The notes under the pieces were generated by a model that worked only from the letters and a program-made list of their open reading frames with translations, was not told the origin of the DNA and did no database searches. A program made the position numbers and the translations under genes. 64,000 nucleotides of DNA from Veillonella rodentium (GTDB lineage: Bacteria; Bacillota; Negativicutes; Veillonellales; Veillonellaceae): positions 945,501 to 1,009,500 of the forward strand of contig NZ_LT906470.1 of assembly GCF_900187285.1 (NCBI RefSeq). Direction: 5' to 3'. Numbering within the stretch: position 1 is the first letter of the stretch; every line of letters begins with the position of its first letter. Below are positions 9,200-17,808 of the stretch, piece after piece.

Positions 9200-10063
9200 A
9201 TGATTACAGGCATTGTTATTAAAAATATGAACGGTTACTTCTATGTGCAGGATGAAGAAGGAACCGTTCATGAATGCAAGGTTCGTGGACGACTGAAAAA
9301 AGGACGTTACAGTTTATTAGTAGGTGATCGAGTTACTATTTCCAACGATGGATTTATAGAATCTATTCACGAGCGTCATAATTCGATGATTCGCCCCGCT
9401 GTGGCCAATATCGATCAGGTGGTCCTGGTCGTGGCTGCACATGAGCCCGATATTAACGAGCTTTTATTGAATAAGATGCTCGTTATGATTGAACATGCGG
9501 ATATTCCTATCATATTATGTGTCAATAAATGCGATTTAATGGATGCATCTACGATGTCGCTGGTGGATCTGTATCGATCTATCGGTTACGATGTGATTAT
9601 GACGTCAACCTATGCTATGACGGGTATTGATGAATTACGTCGTGTATTAGATCATAAGATTACTGCTTTTGCAGGACCCTCAGGGGTTGGTAAAAGCAGT
9701 CTTCTAAACGCGGTGGATTCGAAATTTACGTTCCAAACAGGTGAAGTAAGTGATAAAATTAAGCGCGGCAGACATACGACGCGTCATGCATCATTATTTA
9801 GTTTGAATACGGATTCTTTTATTATGGATACTCCCGGATTCAGTGCTATCGAATTTAATGATGTATCCTTGGAACGATTGCCTACATTGTTCCCTGAATT
9901 CGCTGAATATGTAGAGGATTGTAAATTTAATCCTTGCTATCATGAACATGAGCCGATTTGCGGCATTAAAGAAGCGTTAGCATCCGGACAAATTCATAAG
10001 GGGCGCTATGATGCGTATATGTCCATACGAAACGACATAGAGAATCAAAGAAAGAGGTTTTAA
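9200..10063 (+). CDS. rsgA: Ribosome small-subunit-dependent GTPase A
   Basis: Circularly permuted GTPase that helps mature the 30S subunit. The 287-residue protein has an N-terminal OB fold (first 70 residues), the permuted G-domain with NKCDL (G4) before GPSGVGKSSLLNA (G1) and DTPGFS (G3), and a C-terminal zinc knuckle built from CKFNPCYHEHEPIC. It is nine bases after prkC, a classic Firmicutes neighbourhood (PrkC phosphorylates RsgA in Bacillus). The ATG follows AGAGGCAGT, a modest site. Confidence 0.96.
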   Translation: MITGIVIKNMNGYFYVQDEEGTVHECKVRGRLKKGRYSLLVGDRVTISNDGFIESIHERHNSMIRPAVANIDQVVLVVAAHEPDINELLLNKMLVMIEHADIPIILCVNKCDLMDASTMSLVDLYRSIGYDVIMTSTYAMTGIDELRRVLDHKITAFAGPSGVGKSSLLNAVDSKFTFQTGEVSDKIKRGRHTTRHASLFSLNTDSFIMDTPGFSAIEFNDVSLERLPTLFPEFAEYVEDCKFNPCYHEHEPICGIKEALASGQIHKGRYDAYMSIRNDIENQRKRF

Positions 10064-10064
10064 G

Positions 10065-10715
10065 ATGATTAAAGTTGCACCATCTATGTTATCTGCTGAT
10101 TTTGCTATCTTAAGTGAAGAGCTAAAATCTATTGAAACGGCTGGAGCGGATTTATTACATATCGATGTTATGGATGGACACTTTGTGCCTAACCTGACTT
10201 TTGGTGCTCCTGTTGTGAAAGCTATCCGGCCGTATACGAAGATGCCTTTCGATGTTCATTTGATGGTGACGAACCCGGGAGATTATGTTGAAGAGTATGC
10301 CAAGATAGGTGTGGAGTACTTTACATTTCATCAGGAAACGGTACCTCATATACATCGTCTGGTGCAGCATATCAAACAATGCGGTATGAAGGCCGGCATT
10401 GCATTGAACCCGGGAACTCCGGTTGCTGTTCTTGAAGATATTGCGGCTGATCTTGACATGATTTTAATCATGTCCGTAAACCCCGGGTTTGGGGGACAGT
10501 CTTTTATTCCGAATGCCATAAAAAAAGTTAAGCAAGCAAAACTGTTACTTGAAGAGGTTGATAATACTTCGGCTGTAATCGAAGTAGACGGCGGTATCAA
10601 CGATATAACCTGTGTACCTATTAAAAGAGCTGGTGCTACGGTACTCGTAGCGGGATACGCAGTATTCGGAGCTTCAAATCGGGCTAAGATGATTGAAGCG
10701 ATTCGGACAAATTGA
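10065..10715 (+). CDS. rpe: Ribulose-phosphate 3-epimerase
   Basis: Interconverts ribulose 5-phosphate and xylulose 5-phosphate in the pentose phosphate pathway. The 216-residue TIM barrel carries the family blocks APSMLSADFA, HIDVMDGHFVPNLTFG (metal-binding His and Asp), HLMV, VNPGFGGQ and EVDGGI. The start ATG is two bases after rsgA, after AAAGAGG. It is the last gene before a strong terminator and so closes the priA-to-rpe operon. Confidence 0.97.
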   Translation: MIKVAPSMLSADFAILSEELKSIETAGADLLHIDVMDGHFVPNLTFGAPVVKAIRPYTKMPFDVHLMVTNPGDYVEEYAKIGVEYFTFHQETVPHIHRLVQHIKQCGMKAGIALNPGTPVAVLEDIAADLDMILIMSVNPGFGGQSFIPNAIKKVKQAKLLLEEVDNTSAVIEVDGGINDITCVPIKRAGATVLVAGYAVFGASNRAKMIEAIRTN

Positions 10716-10725
10716 TAGAATATTT

Positions 10726-10761
10726 AGAGAGGTGAATTCTTTGGAATTCGCCTCTCTTTTG
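10726..10761 (+). terminator. Intrinsic terminator after rpe
   Basis: Arms AGAGAGGTGAATTC (10726-10739) and GAATTCGCCTCTCT (10744-10757) pair over 14 bases with one G-U, leaving a four-base loop. They are followed by a short T run. This separates the rpe operon from rpsB. Confidence 0.85.
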
Positions 10762-10762
10762 C

Positions 10763-10791
10763 TTGCTTTTAAAAAACTTTTTTGTTAAAAT
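10763..10791 (+). promoter_or_regulatory. Probable sigma-A promoter for rpsB-tsf
   Basis: TTGCTT (10763-10768), a 17-base spacer and TAAAAT (10786-10791), with TG one base before the -10 (extended -10). It lies immediately after the rpe terminator. The -35 is weak, so the extended -10 probably matters. Transcription would start near 10798. Confidence 0.6.
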
Positions 10792-10797
10792 TAGTGG

Positions 10798-10896
10798 GTA
10801 TGAAAAATATGCACGTCAGTGGACTTCGGTACTGTGCCTAATTTTGGGTGGCCCGAAGGATGAAGCGGCGGAAGTTAATTAACAGGAGGTGCCACA
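10798..10896 (+). promoter_or_regulatory. Structured 5' leader of rpsB, candidate S2 autoregulatory RNA
   Basis: About 99 untranslated bases separate the predicted start of transcription from rpsB. A hairpin forms from CAGT (10817-10820) and ACTG (10831-10834), extended by GCA/TGC outside a bulge. Its loop contains CTTCGG (10824-10829), exactly complementary to CCGAAG at 10853-10858, so the loop could form a pseudoknot with the downstream strand. The ribosome site ACAGGAGGTG follows. Ribosomal-protein leaders often bind their own product; S2 control of rpsB-tsf is known in E. coli. That this RNA does the same is inference. Confidence 0.5.
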
Positions 10897-11649
10897 ATGG
10901 CAGTTGTATCAATGAAACAATTATTAGAGGCTGGTGTACACTTTGGTCATCAGACTAGAAGATGGAATCCTAAAATGGCGAAATTCATCTTCACTGAACG
11001 TAATGGTATCTATATCATTGACTTGTCTAAAACAGTTAAAAAAGTAGAAGAAGCTTACAGTTTCTTGCGTGAAGTTGCTTCCCAAGGTGAAGTAATCTTG
11101 TTCGTAGGTACTAAAAAACAAGCTCAAGAAGCTATTAAAGAAGAAGCGATCCGCGCTAACATGTTCTTCGTAAACGAACGTTGGTTGGGCGGTATGTTGA
11201 CTAACTTCAAAACAATTGAAACACGTATTAAACGTTTGAAACAATTGGAAGCTATGGCTGAAGACGGCACTTTCGAAGTATTGCCTAAGAAAGAAGTTAT
11301 CGGTCTTCGTCATGAAATGGATAAATTGGAAAAATACCTTGGCGGCATTAAAGATATGCTTAAAATGCCGGGGGCGCTTTTCGTAGTCGATCCTAAAAAG
11401 GAAAAAATCGCTATTGCAGAAGCTAAGAAATTGGGTATCCCTGTTGTGGCAACGGTTGACACTAACTGCGATCCTGACGAAGTTGAGTTTCCAATCCCGG
11501 CAAATGATGACGCTATTCGCGCTGTAAAATTGTTGGCTGGTAAAATGGCTGACGCTGTTCTTGAAGGTCGCCAAGGCGAATCCTTTGAAGAAGCATTGGA
11601 TAACATGGTAGCTGATTCCGCTGAAATGGTTCGTGACGGTAAGGCTTAA
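10897..11649 (+). CDS. rpsB: 30S ribosomal protein S2
   Basis: Structural protein of the small subunit. The 250 residues include the S2 signatures [18 protein letters not shown] near the N-terminus, WLGGMLTNF, and the C-terminal block [14 protein letters not shown] with PANDDA. The start ATG follows a near-perfect AGGAGGT. Codon use is strongly biased (CGT, GGT, AAC, GAA), as expected for a highly expressed gene. It is paired with tsf, the usual arrangement. Confidence 0.98.
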   Translation: MAVVSMKQLLEAGVHFGHQTRRWNPKMAKFIFTERNGIYIIDLSKTVKKVEEAYSFLREVASQGEVILFVGTKKQAQEAIKEEAIRANMFFVNERWLGGMLTNFKTIETRIKRLKQLEAMAEDGTFEVLPKKEVIGLRHEMDKLEKYLGGIKDMLKMPGALFVVDPKKEKIAIAEAKKLGIPVVATVDTNCDPDEVEFPIPANDDAIRAVKLLAGKMADAVLEGRQGESFEEALDNMVADSAEMVRDGKA

Positions 11650-11693
11650 TCGTTGTCGGATTGGCATTTGAAAGATAAATCTATAACATATAT

Positions 11694-11726
11694 AATTAGG
11701 GTAAGGACTATATCCTTACCTTAATT
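11694..11726 (+). other. Stem-loop between rpsB and tsf
   Basis: AATTAGGGTAAGGA (11694-11707) pairs with TCCTTACCTTAATT (11713-11726) over 14 bases with one G-U around a five-base loop. No T run follows, so it is unlikely to stop transcription fully. An mRNA processing or stability element, or partial attenuation between S2 and EF-Ts, is more likely. Confidence 0.6.
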
Positions 11727-11748
11727 AATACTAGGAGGTAACAAAATA

Positions 11749-12429
11749 ATGGCAATTACTGCTGCTTTGGTAAAAGAATTGCGCGACATGACTGGCGCAG
11801 GTATGATGGATGCTAAGAAAGCATTGGTTGAAACCGATGGTGATATTGATAAAGCGGTTGACCTTCTTCGTGAGAAAGGTTTGGCTGCGGCAGCTAAAAA
11901 AGCTGGTCGTATTGCGGCAGAAGGCGTTGTTTCTTCTTACATTCATGCGGGCGGTCGTATCGGTGTATTAGTAGAAGTTAACTGCGAAACTGATTTCGTT
12001 GCTAAAACGGACGATTTCCAAAATTTGGCACGCGATATCGCTATGCAAATCGCTGCTGTTAACCCTACATACTTGAACCGTGAAGAAGTTCCTGCAGAAG
12101 TAATCGAACATGAAAAACAAGTACTGTTGGAACAAGCTAAAGTAGAAGCTGAAGAAGACGTAAAAGCGGGCCGCAAACCAAAGCCTGAAGCTGTTTTGGA
12201 AAAAATGGTTGCCGGTCGTATTGAAAAATTCTATAAAGAAAATTGCCTATTAGAACAAGCATTCATTAAGGATGGCGACAAATCCGTTACAGACATCATT
12301 AATGAAAATATTGCAAAAATCGGTGAAAACATCAACGTACGTCGTTTTGTGCGCTACGGTTTGGGCGAAGGCATTGAAAAACGTCAAGATGACTTCGTAG
12401 CTGAAGTAATGGCATCTGTTGGTAAATAA
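11749..12429 (+). CDS. tsf: Translation elongation factor Ts
   Basis: Nucleotide exchange factor for EF-Tu. The 226 residues begin with the UBA-like domain and the signature [18 protein letters not shown], followed by EAxGVV-type and [13 protein letters not shown] motifs. It is shorter than the E. coli protein (283) because the second subdomain is reduced. Start ATG follows AGGAGGT. Codon bias matches rpsB. A perfect hairpin ends the transcript just downstream. Confidence 0.97.
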   Translation: MAITAALVKELRDMTGAGMMDAKKALVETDGDIDKAVDLLREKGLAAAAKKAGRIAAEGVVSSYIHAGGRIGVLVEVNCETDFVAKTDDFQNLARDIAMQIAAVNPTYLNREEVPAEVIEHEKQVLLEQAKVEAEEDVKAGRKPKPEAVLEKMVAGRIEKFYKENCLLEQAFIKDGDKSVTDIINENIAKIGENINVRRFVRYGLGEGIEKRQDDFVAEVMASVGK

Positions 12430-12438
12430 GTAAGATTT

Positions 12439-12474
12439 AATAAGAGAACACCGTACAGTGTTCTCTTATTTTGC
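12439..12474 (+). terminator. Intrinsic terminator after tsf
   Basis: A perfect 13-base stem: AATAAGAGAACAC (12439-12451) with GTGTTCTCTTATT (12458-12470), six-base loop, then a short TT tail. The weak T run suggests partial read-through into pyrH, which has no obvious promoter of its own. Confidence 0.75.
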
Positions 12475-12491
12475 AATAGAGGAGTATACAC

Positions 12492-13217
12492 ATGGCAAAG
12501 AGAAACTTTAAGCGTGTTGTTTTGAAGTTAAGTGGAGAGGCGTTAGCCGGAGATCAAGGTTTCGGTATTAATCCGGATGTGGTAGAAAAATTTGCCCAGG
12601 AAATCGCCAGTTTGGCAAAATCTACCGATTTAGAAATCGCTATTGTTGTTGGTGGCGGTAATCTATGGAGAGGATTGGCGGGAAGCAATCAAGGGATGGA
12701 CCGAGCTACTGCCGACTATATGGGCATGCTTGCTACAGTGATGAACTCCTTGGCATTACAAGATGCATTAGAGCAGGCTGGGGTTGATACACGTGTTCAA
12801 ACAGCTATCGAAATGCAGGAAATCGCCGAACCTTATATTCGTCGACGTGCGATTCGTCATTTAGAGAAAAAACGCATCGTCATCTTCGGTGCGGGACTTG
12901 GTAAACCATATTTTTCGACTGATACTACGGCTGCTTTACGCGCCGCCGAAATTGAAGCAGATGCTATTTTGATGGCAAAAAAATTTGCTGATGGTGTATA
13001 TGATTCCGATCCTAAGACAAATCCTGATGCCGTAAAATTTGATGAGCTTACATATAACGATATTATTACAAAAGAATTAAAAGTTATGGATGCTACATCT
13101 ACTACATTATGTAAAGATAATAATATTCCTATTATCGTATTTAGCATGGATATTCCTGGTAATATTACTAAAGCCGCTAAGGGTGAAGAAATCGGGACCA
13201 TAGTTCGAGGAGAATGA
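12492..13217 (+). CDS. pyrH: Uridylate kinase
   Basis: Phosphorylates UMP to UDP; a hexameric amino-acid-kinase-fold enzyme. In 241 residues it shows [14 protein letters not shown] at the N-terminus, [10 protein letters not shown] (phosphate-binding glycines), [13 protein letters not shown], and the late block [15 protein letters not shown]. Start ATG is preceded by GAGGAG. The stop overlaps a potential upstream start of frr by a few bases. The order rpsB-tsf-pyrH-frr-uppS-cdsA-dxr is highly conserved in bacteria. Confidence 0.97.
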   Translation: MAKRNFKRVVLKLSGEALAGDQGFGINPDVVEKFAQEIASLAKSTDLEIAIVVGGGNLWRGLAGSNQGMDRATADYMGMLATVMNSLALQDALEQAGVDTRVQTAIEMQEIAEPYIRRRAIRHLEKKRIVIFGAGLGKPYFSTDTTAALRAAEIEADAILMAKKFADGVYDSDPKTNPDAVKFDELTYNDIITKELKVMDATSTTLCKDNNIPIIVFSMDIPGNITKAAKGEEIGTIVRGE

Positions 13218-13222
13218 TTCAG

Positions 13223-13783
13223 ATGGAAATTAAAGAGTTACTACAACAGCAAGAAGCGCGCATGACAAAGTCCATTGAGGCTTTAAAGCATGAATTTGCA
13301 TCGATTCGTACGGGGCGTGCTAGTGTTGCTTTACTTGATAAAGTTATGGTCGATTATTACGGCAGTCAGACTCCAATCAATCAAGTTGCAAATATTTCCG
13401 TACCGGAACCGCGTATGATTGTTATCGCTCCATGGGATAAAACTATGATTGGTGCTATTGAGAAAGCCATATTACAATCTGACCTCGGTTTGAACCCTGG
13501 TAATGACGGGGCTCAAATTCGTTTGACTATTCCGCAATTAACAGAGGAACGCCGTAAAGAAATCGTCAAGGTGGTTCATAAAAAAGCGGAAGATGCTAAA
13601 ATTGCGGTTCGCAATATTCGCCGCGATGTGAATGATGCATTGAAGAAGGAAGAAAAAGCTAAAACGATTACCGAAGATGATGTTAAAGACGGATTAGATC
13701 AGATTCAAAAACTAACAGATTCTAAAATCAAACAGATTGATGAATTAAAAGCAGTGAAAGAAAAGGATGTATTAGAAGTATAA
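13223..13783 (+). CDS. frr: Ribosome recycling factor
   Basis: Splits post-termination ribosomes together with EF-G. The 186-residue protein has the usual length and the signature FASIRTGRASVALLDKVMVDYYG and, at the C-terminus, helical repeats with KKEEKAKTITEDD. I chose ATG 13223 rather than ATG 13214 because GAGGAG at 13207-13212 is ten bases from the former and only one from the latter, and because the family starts at this point. Confidence 0.96.
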   Translation: MEIKELLQQQEARMTKSIEALKHEFASIRTGRASVALLDKVMVDYYGSQTPINQVANISVPEPRMIVIAPWDKTMIGAIEKAILQSDLGLNPGNDGAQIRLTIPQLTEERRKEIVKVVHKKAEDAKIAVRNIRRDVNDALKKEEKAKTITEDDVKDGLDQIQKLTDSKIKQIDELKAVKEKDVLEV

Positions 13784-14034
13784 TGTGCAATTCTAATACC
13801 CTTATTGGGATGCCATGGCAGCTTGCAAAGTCTCGTTTGCAGGCTGCCCATATTCCTTTTAAGGTGATGATTGGAGCATCCTTCAACCGATATTTTGAAA
13901 TCGCTAACGAAGGATTGTATGTAGCACGTATTACCGGAGTTGATGAGTGTTTACATGTATTAGTGTATAGACCAATGATTGCTTCCGACTTTGGACGTTC
14001 TATCGAGGTAGACTATGCTAAAGAAAATATTTAA
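13783..14034 (+). CDS. Small conserved-context protein, possibly a single PASTA-like module
   Basis: An 83-residue protein that I do not recognise. It begins at an ATG that shares one base with the frr stop (TAATG) and overlaps uppS by 20 bases, so it is clearly embedded in the operon and translated by coupling. There is no signal peptide or membrane segment. The stretch LIGMPWQLAKSRLQAAHIPF resembles the beginning of a PASTA repeat (the kinase here has GMSLKEARDALSAVNI), followed by strands with ITGVDECLHVLVY. The PASTA likeness is an inference from pattern only. Confidence 0.7.
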   Translation: MCNSNTLIGMPWQLAKSRLQAAHIPFKVMIGASFNRYFEIANEGLYVARITGVDECLHVLVYRPMIASDFGRSIEVDYAKENI

Positions 14035-14776
14035 CCGTAATCAGCCTTCCACATCTGACATTGATAATAATGCTATACCGAAACATGTTGCTATTATTAT
14101 GGACGGAAACGGCCGCTGGGCGAAACGCAGAGGTATGCCACGTTCTATGGGACATAAGGCGGGTGCCGATGTATTAAAGGAAATTGTTATCGCTGCTGAT
14201 GAACTGGGCATCAAGGCGCTTACCGTATACGGTTTTTCTACGGAGAACTGGAAACGGCCTGAACAGGAAGTTTCTCTTTTGATGTCTTTGATAAAAGAAT
14301 ATTTAAATAAAAACGTGAAATATATGCATGAGCATAATGTCCGTATCCGATTTATCGGGTTTATAGGCGGACTTTCACAAGAATTACAATCCATCATTGA
14401 GGATGCAGAACAATTAACGAAGAATAATACAGGGCTCACCTTGCAGTTGGCAATTAATTATGGTGGACGTGATGAAATAGTGAGAACCATATGTGATATT
14501 TCCGAATCTGTTGCTAATGGTTCTATTCGTATTGATGATATTACGGAGAATTATGTCAGTGAACATTTGTTTACGAAGGAGTTTAGCGATGTGGATCTTC
14601 TGATTCGTCCTAGCGGTGATTATAGAATCAGCAATTTTCTCTTATGGCAGATTGCCTATGCGGAGTTCTGGTTTACAGATTTACATTGGCCTGATTTTAC
14701 AAAGGATACATTGATTGAAGCTGTAATTGCATATCAGAAACGGGAACGCCGATTTGGCGGCTTATATGAGGAGTAG
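14015..14776 (+). CDS. uppS: Undecaprenyl diphosphate synthase (isoprenyl transferase)
   Basis: cis-Prenyltransferase making the C55 carrier lipid for peptidoglycan and O-antigen synthesis. The 253 residues contain HVAIIMDGNGRWAKRRG with the catalytic Asp, GHKAGA, YGFSTENWKRP, NYGGRDEI and the C-terminal LIRPSGDYRISNFLLWQIAYAE block split over the substrate tunnel. The ATG lies inside the upstream small gene. The first 20 residues before the conserved core are non-conserved. It is followed three bases later by cdsA. Confidence 0.96.
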   Translation: MLKKIFNRNQPSTSDIDNNAIPKHVAIIMDGNGRWAKRRGMPRSMGHKAGADVLKEIVIAADELGIKALTVYGFSTENWKRPEQEVSLLMSLIKEYLNKNVKYMHEHNVRIRFIGFIGGLSQELQSIIEDAEQLTKNNTGLTLQLAINYGGRDEIVRTICDISESVANGSIRIDDITENYVSEHLFTKEFSDVDLLIRPSGDYRISNFLLWQIAYAEFWFTDLHWPDFTKDTLIEAVIAYQKRERRFGGLYEE

Positions 14777-14778
14777 AA

Positions 14779-15600
14779 ATGTTAAAAACACGCGTTATAA
14801 CTGCTGTTATAGGGTTTATCATTGCTCTTGGGGCCATTACAATAGGCGGCTCTGTTTATGATACACTTATCACGATATTGGCACTTTTGGGGTGGCGTGA
14901 ATTTGTCTTGTTAGGTAAAGCTAAACATGTGCGTATGTCTATTATATGGGGATACGCGAGTGTGCTATTGATTATGATTGCATTGGCTACACAGATGTAT
15001 GTATTGGCTGGTGCCATAATTGTGTTGGGCTTATTCGCTAATTATATGTTGTGTACCTTCGGTGAAAGTAAATATACCATGTCGAGCGTATCGTACAGCG
15101 TCTTCGGTTTACTTTATGTAGTAATCGGTATGGCGTCGTTACTAATTATTCGCCATGACTCGGTATACATGTCATTACCTATGCCTTTTGAACTGTATAA
15201 TTGGGGCGTTATTATATTGTGGCTTTTGTTATTCACTACTTGGGCCAGTGATACATTTGCCTATTTTGCAGGGCGCGCTTTTGGTAAGCATAAAATAGTT
15301 CCGACTATCAGTCCGAATAAGACTTTAGAAGGTTTTATCGGTGGATTTATCGGATGTATCGTTACAGGTGCTGTTTTCTCCTATATTGTGGGAATTCCGT
15401 TTTGGTTCGGTATTCACGTAGGGATGATTTGCGGAATTTTAGCACCCTTAGGTGATCTATTTGAATCAAAATTGAAGCGTTTATGTAATGTGAAAGATTC
15501 CGGAACTTTACTGCCGGGTCATGGCGGCGTATTGGATCGCTTTGATAGTTTGCTGTTTACAGCTCCGGCGATACTTATTTACGTATTGATGCTTTCATAG
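14779..15600 (+). CDS. cdsA: Phosphatidate cytidylyltransferase
   Basis: Integral membrane enzyme making CDP-diacylglycerol from phosphatidate and CTP. The 273 residues are mostly hydrophobic (about seven to eight helices). The family signature is clear: SDTFAYFAGRAFGKHK with SPNKTLEGFIGG, and at the C-terminus LKRLCNVKDSGTLLPGHGG then DRFDSL. The start ATG is after GAGGAGTAG, three bases from the uppS stop region. It is part of the lipid-precursor block uppS-cdsA-dxr-rseP-ispG. Confidence 0.95.
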   Translation: MLKTRVITAVIGFIIALGAITIGGSVYDTLITILALLGWREFVLLGKAKHVRMSIIWGYASVLLIMIALATQMYVLAGAIIVLGLFANYMLCTFGESKYTMSSVSYSVFGLLYVVIGMASLLIIRHDSVYMSLPMPFELYNWGVIILWLLLFTTWASDTFAYFAGRAFGKHKIVPTISPNKTLEGFIGGFIGCIVTGAVFSYIVGIPFWFGIHVGMICGILAPLGDLFESKLKRLCNVKDSGTLLPGHGGVLDRFDSLLFTAPAILIYVLMLS

Positions 15601-15619
15601 ACATTAGGGGATTCCTCTC

Positions 15620-16765
15620 ATGAAATATCTCAGTATTATAGGAAGTACCGGTTCCATAGGTACACAAACATTGGATGTGGTTTCTCAGCATCCGGATCAA
15701 TTTAAGGTTGTCGCGTTAGTGGGGCATCATAATATCGATCTTTTAGAGAAACAAATCAAAGAATTTGAGCCGTTAATAGCAGGTATTGTCGATGAAAAAT
15801 CATTTGAAGAACTGCAAAAGCGTTATACCGGATCTACCAGATTAATCGGCGGTAAAGAGGCGCTCATTGCGGCGGCCACTATTCAAGAAGCATCCATGGT
15901 GGTGACTGCTATTGTAGGTGCTGTCGGCATCGAACCGACTGTTGAGGCTATCAAGAAAGGGAAGACAATAGGCCTTGCCAATAAGGAAACACTCGTGGCC
16001 GGTGGACCACTTATTACATCCTTAGCCAAGGCGCATAATGTTCAGATTTTACCGATTGACAGTGAACATAGCGCCATATTCCAATGTTTAGAAGGACAGG
16101 AACGCAGTAATGTGGACTCACTAATTGTAACTGCATCAGGAGGTCCGTTACGAACTTGGGATTCCGCATCTATTCAATCTGCTACAGCAGCGGACTGTTT
16201 ACGTCATCCTACTTGGAATATGGGTAATAAAATTACCATTGATTCGGCATCACTATTTAATAAAGGCCTTGAAGTTATAGAGGCTCACTGGCTTTTCGAT
16301 TTTGATTTTGATCATATTGATGTGGTAGTTCATCCGCAGAGTATTGTCCACTCCATGATTCGTATGAAGGATGGGGCTATTTTGGCACAATTGGGTAATC
16401 CCGATATGCGTGAACCTATCCAGTATGCTTTAACGTACCCGAAGCGTGAGCATTTATCTATGACTCATCTGGACTTTGCAAAGGCGTTACAATTAGAATT
16501 TTTGCCGCCTCGATATGATGATTTTCCTGCATTACGACTTGCTTATGAGGTAGGTCGTGCGGGAGGCTTTAAACCGGCCGTATTTAATGCGGCAAATGAA
16601 ACGGCTGTTTATGCATTTTTAGATGATAAAATCGCCTTTGGCGATATATATAAGGTTGTTACAGCTGTTCTTGATTCTATGGGGAGAGAAGATACTTTTA
16701 CATTAGATAATTTATTAGCCATCGATCGATGGGCCAGAGAAAAGGCCATATCATTGATGCCATAG
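15620..16765 (+). CDS. dxr: 1-deoxy-D-xylulose 5-phosphate reductoisomerase
   Basis: Second step of the MEP isoprenoid pathway, NADPH-dependent. In 381 residues it has the NADPH motif GSTGSIGTQTLDVV at the N-terminus, ANKETLVAGG, PIDSEHSAIFQCL (metal and substrate ligands), TASGGPLR and NKGLEVIEAHWLF. Start ATG follows AGGGGATTCCTCTC. Together with ispG three genes on, it shows isoprenoids are made through MEP, feeding uppS. Confidence 0.97.
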   Translation: MKYLSIIGSTGSIGTQTLDVVSQHPDQFKVVALVGHHNIDLLEKQIKEFEPLIAGIVDEKSFEELQKRYTGSTRLIGGKEALIAAATIQEASMVVTAIVGAVGIEPTVEAIKKGKTIGLANKETLVAGGPLITSLAKAHNVQILPIDSEHSAIFQCLEGQERSNVDSLIVTASGGPLRTWDSASIQSATAADCLRHPTWNMGNKITIDSASLFNKGLEVIEAHWLFDFDFDHIDVVVHPQSIVHSMIRMKDGAILAQLGNPDMREPIQYALTYPKREHLSMTHLDFAKALQLEFLPPRYDDFPALRLAYEVGRAGGFKPAVFNAANETAVYAFLDDKIAFGDIYKVVTAVLDSMGREDTFTLDNLLAIDRWAREKAISLMP

Positions 16766-16773
16766 GAGTATAT

Positions 16774-17790
16774 ATGACAACGGCATTAGCCACGATTTTT
16801 GTATTTGGCTTAATTGTATTTATTCATGAATTAGGCCATTTTATTACGGCCAAGATGTCGGGTATGCAAGTCGATGAATTTGCTATCGGTTTTGGACCGG
16901 CTATAGCGAAGGTGAAAAAGGGTGAAACCTTGTATTCCATTCGCATTATTCCATTGGGTGGATTTAATCGTATCTCCGGTATGAGTCCGGAGGAGGAACT
17001 CCATGAACGTTCATTTTATACAAAGCCGGCATGGAAGAAGTTTATCGTAATTTCCGCCGGTGCAGTATTTAATTTTTTGTTGGCTATCGTTATTTTCTTC
17101 GGTTTAAATTTAACGGTAGGCAATATGACATATAGTGATGAACCGGTTATTGGGAATGTTATTTCCGGTAGTGCTGCAGAGCAGGCTGATTTAAAGGCTA
17201 ACGATCGCATTCTAACCATTGATGGTAAGCCGATTACTAAATGGGAAGAAATTCGTCCTAGCTTAATGGGGACCGCTAATCATGGTGTTCCTGTTGTGGT
17301 AAATCGTAATGGTGAAAGCATCGAAACGACTGTTATTCCTAAAATGGAGCAGGGATCAGTAAAGATTGGTATTTATCCCAGCTTTACCAGTGAGCAATAC
17401 GGTGTAGGTGAAGCTTTCACAAAAGCTGTAATCGATACAGGTAAAACCATAATAGCTATGATACAGGGATTATATGAGATGATTCGGGGTACACAAACCG
17501 CTGAGTTATCAGGTCCTGTAGGCATTTCACAAATGGCAGGAACGGTAGCTCAATCCGGATTTGCACCGCTTTTAGCATTTGCCGCATTCCTCAGCATTAA
17601 TTTAGGTGTCATCAATTTATTACCGTTGCCGGTTCTTGATGGTGGACATCTGATTATTATTATAGTGGAGGCCATTACGGGCCGTAAGTTACCGGCTAAA
17701 GCGCTTATGTACATTCAAATGGTCGGCATTGCTTTATTGGTAACATTATTCCTATATGTGACAACTCAGGATATTTTCCGTTTACTATAA
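16774..17790 (+). CDS. rseP: RIP-type zinc metalloprotease (RseP/RasP, site-2 protease)
   Basis: Intramembrane protease that cuts membrane-bound regulators and signal-peptide remnants. The 338 residues contain the zinc motif HELGH in the first helix, a PDZ domain (about 115-200, with SAAEQADLKANDRILTIDG), and the second active-site motif NLLPLPVLDGGH near the C-terminus. Four membrane helices are expected. ATG 16774 is preferred to an ATG 45 bases upstream inside dxr: AGGAG lies five bases before it and the family starts close to the HELGH helix. Confidence 0.95.
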   Translation: MTTALATIFVFGLIVFIHELGHFITAKMSGMQVDEFAIGFGPAIAKVKKGETLYSIRIIPLGGFNRISGMSPEEELHERSFYTKPAWKKFIVISAGAVFNFLLAIVIFFGLNLTVGNMTYSDEPVIGNVISGSAAEQADLKANDRILTIDGKPITKWEEIRPSLMGTANHGVPVVVNRNGESIETTVIPKMEQGSVKIGIYPSFTSEQYGVGEAFTKAVIDTGKTIIAMIQGLYEMIRGTQTAELSGPVGISQMAGTVAQSGFAPLLAFAAFLSINLGVINLLPLPVLDGGHLIIIIVEAITGRKLPAKALMYIQMVGIALLVTLFLYVTTQDIFRLL

Positions 17791-17808
17791 TACAATTAGG
17801 AGATTATA

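Noticed and set aside
10924-11667. Long antisense open frame (247 codons) opposite rpsB
   Set aside because: It is complementary to a highly expressed gene with strong codon bias, lacks any recognisable motif or ribosome site, and its composition is that expected from the sense codons.
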